A DNA stretch of 32,355 nucleotides from Glomus cerebriforme. Taxonomy: Eukaryota; Glomeromycota; Glomeromycetes; Glomerales; Glomeraceae. The translations under genes and the position numbers were made by a program. Every line of letters begins with the position of its first letter. Within the stretch, counting starts at the first letter, position 1. The notes under the pieces are model-generated. The model ran no database searches. It was not told where the DNA came from and worked only from the letters and a program-made list of their open reading frames with translations. Below, one piece after another: positions 31,461 to 32,355 of this stretch. The stretch spans positions 38,164 through 70,518 of the forward strand of contig QKYT01000623.1 in the NCBI GenBank assembly GCA_003550305.1. Reading direction: 5' to 3'.

Positions 31461-32238
31461 AGTAATTATTTATTTATTTAATTTTAATTACATCACAACC
31501 TATCTAGTATAGTTGTATATACCAAATGGCCTCCCCTCTATCTGCATACAGTTATTGCAGTATAAAACTACTACACATGAATAAAGGATTAAGAACGTAA
31601 TTGTAAACTAAAACTAAACTAAATAATCACCCTTTCTTATCTTCCTTTTTTTTTTAATTTTATTACAGCTAAAAACATACCCTAAGAAGACTTGTACTTG
31701 CTTTACTATAAGTCATGTGATTGGACAAAAATTAACAAAAAACTATATCAGTCAGTGGAAATGTCAGGGATTGGCATGGGGAGTCAATTTTAATATAATA
31801 ATCGACATACAAATTAAACACTTTTAATAAAATGATTTTAAGCCTAAAAATAAAACTCTACATATTAATCTATGCTTAAATTTTACATAAAGACTTGTAT
31901 TTCTTCAAATTTATAATTTATAAATTTTTATCAGAATCAGAAAATTATTGAGCAACTTTTACTATAGATAACTTATATGATGAATGAAAAATTGCTAGAC
32001 TTGACTATATTCCAACATACAAAACTGTTGTTTAACCATAGTTCATAATACTAAGAAAATTGATGCATTGAGATAAAAAAAAATCATTTTTTCCTTCATT
32101 TAAATAAAAAAAGTTTTTAATAACTTGCATCTCAGCTTTAAAGTTGCCTAACTTTTGACTAAGTGAAAAAAATACAACTTGCTAATATCAGAACATAAAT
32201 ACGAAATTTCTTCCCTTTTGCCTTTCCTATTCTTATCA
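31461..32238. other. Intergenic or intronic AT-rich stretch
   Basis: No coding frame is recognised. TTATTACAG at about 31662-31669 could be a splice acceptor, but no exon follows. The end of the stretch would be intron if the exon at 32239 is internal. Confidence 0.35.
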
Positions 32239-32355
32239 GATGATAAAATAAATATTAATGAGTTTGAGTTAGAGAAATTATCATTAGAAAATTTTAATGA
32301 AATACTTGACAATTGTAATAATAATATATACTTAAAGGATTTTGAAGTAGAAAAT
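32239..32355 (+). CDS. Partial exon of an acidic protein, runs off the window
   Basis: From 32239 the frame stays open to the last base: 39 residues, acidic and polar (EFELEKLSLENFNEILD, YLKDFEVEN). It follows TTCTTATCAG, a good splice acceptor at 32238-32239, so it is probably an internal exon with the frame set upstream. The first residue depends on that splice. Family not recognisable from this piece. Confidence 0.4.

Noticed and set aside
1..32355. CRISPR arrays, bacterial operons, ribosome binding sites
   Set aside because: Introns and eukaryotic transposons show this is eukaryotic nuclear DNA; no regularly spaced repeat array is present.

Overview
The window looks like a nuclear contig from an arbuscular mycorrhizal (Glomeromycotina, Rhizophagus-like) fungus. 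The DNA is very AT-rich with long A/T runs. Genes are split by short introns (GTAAGT-type donors, CTAAT-like branch sites, TTTAG or TACAG acceptors). The recognisable families are ones expanded in these fungi: Plavaka transposases, Crinkler-type proteins, NYN-domain proteins and small CCCC-type four-helix membrane proteins. The organism call is inference from content; there is no rRNA or tRNA marker.

Layout. 1-1080: the last exon of an unrecognised gene, a GC-rich palindromic repeat and an orphan reading frame. 1082-6722: a complete 5.64 kb Plavaka element (CACTA-related DNA transposon) with perfect 23-bp terminal inverted repeats and flanking TA. It carries two divergent genes, a 5-exon transposase on minus and a 5-6 exon accessory gene on plus, and each has one in-frame stop. 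6934-7537: a foldback element. About 7700-9556: a decayed Crinkler-type gene on minus. 10309-10949: a decayed multi-exon gene on plus that I cannot name. 11150-11560: short repeat debris.

11.6-26.6 kb is almost free of transposons and of ambiguous bases. It holds four genes that look intact. Three are intronless minus-strand genes (12189, 15918, 24637) encoding 70-83 residue arginine-rich proteins. They share a P-I-x-N-N-like block and a C-terminal block ending (L/M)I-x-QF(F/Y)-x-G, so I read them as one small paralogous family, and it is the best candidate here for something undescribed. The fourth is a spliced plus-strand gene for a four-helix membrane protein (22422-23314). A possible relic of its first exon lies 3.9 kb upstream.

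26626-28282: a dead Tc1 element (DD34E) with an extra inverted copy of the terminal motif inside each end. 28586-28821: a foldback MITE. 30891-31460: an NYN-domain gene with two frameshifts. 32239-32355: an acidic exon running off the window.

The genes do not form a pathway. The window is a mosaic of mobile elements and decaying members of expanded families around one quiet island with the small-protein family.
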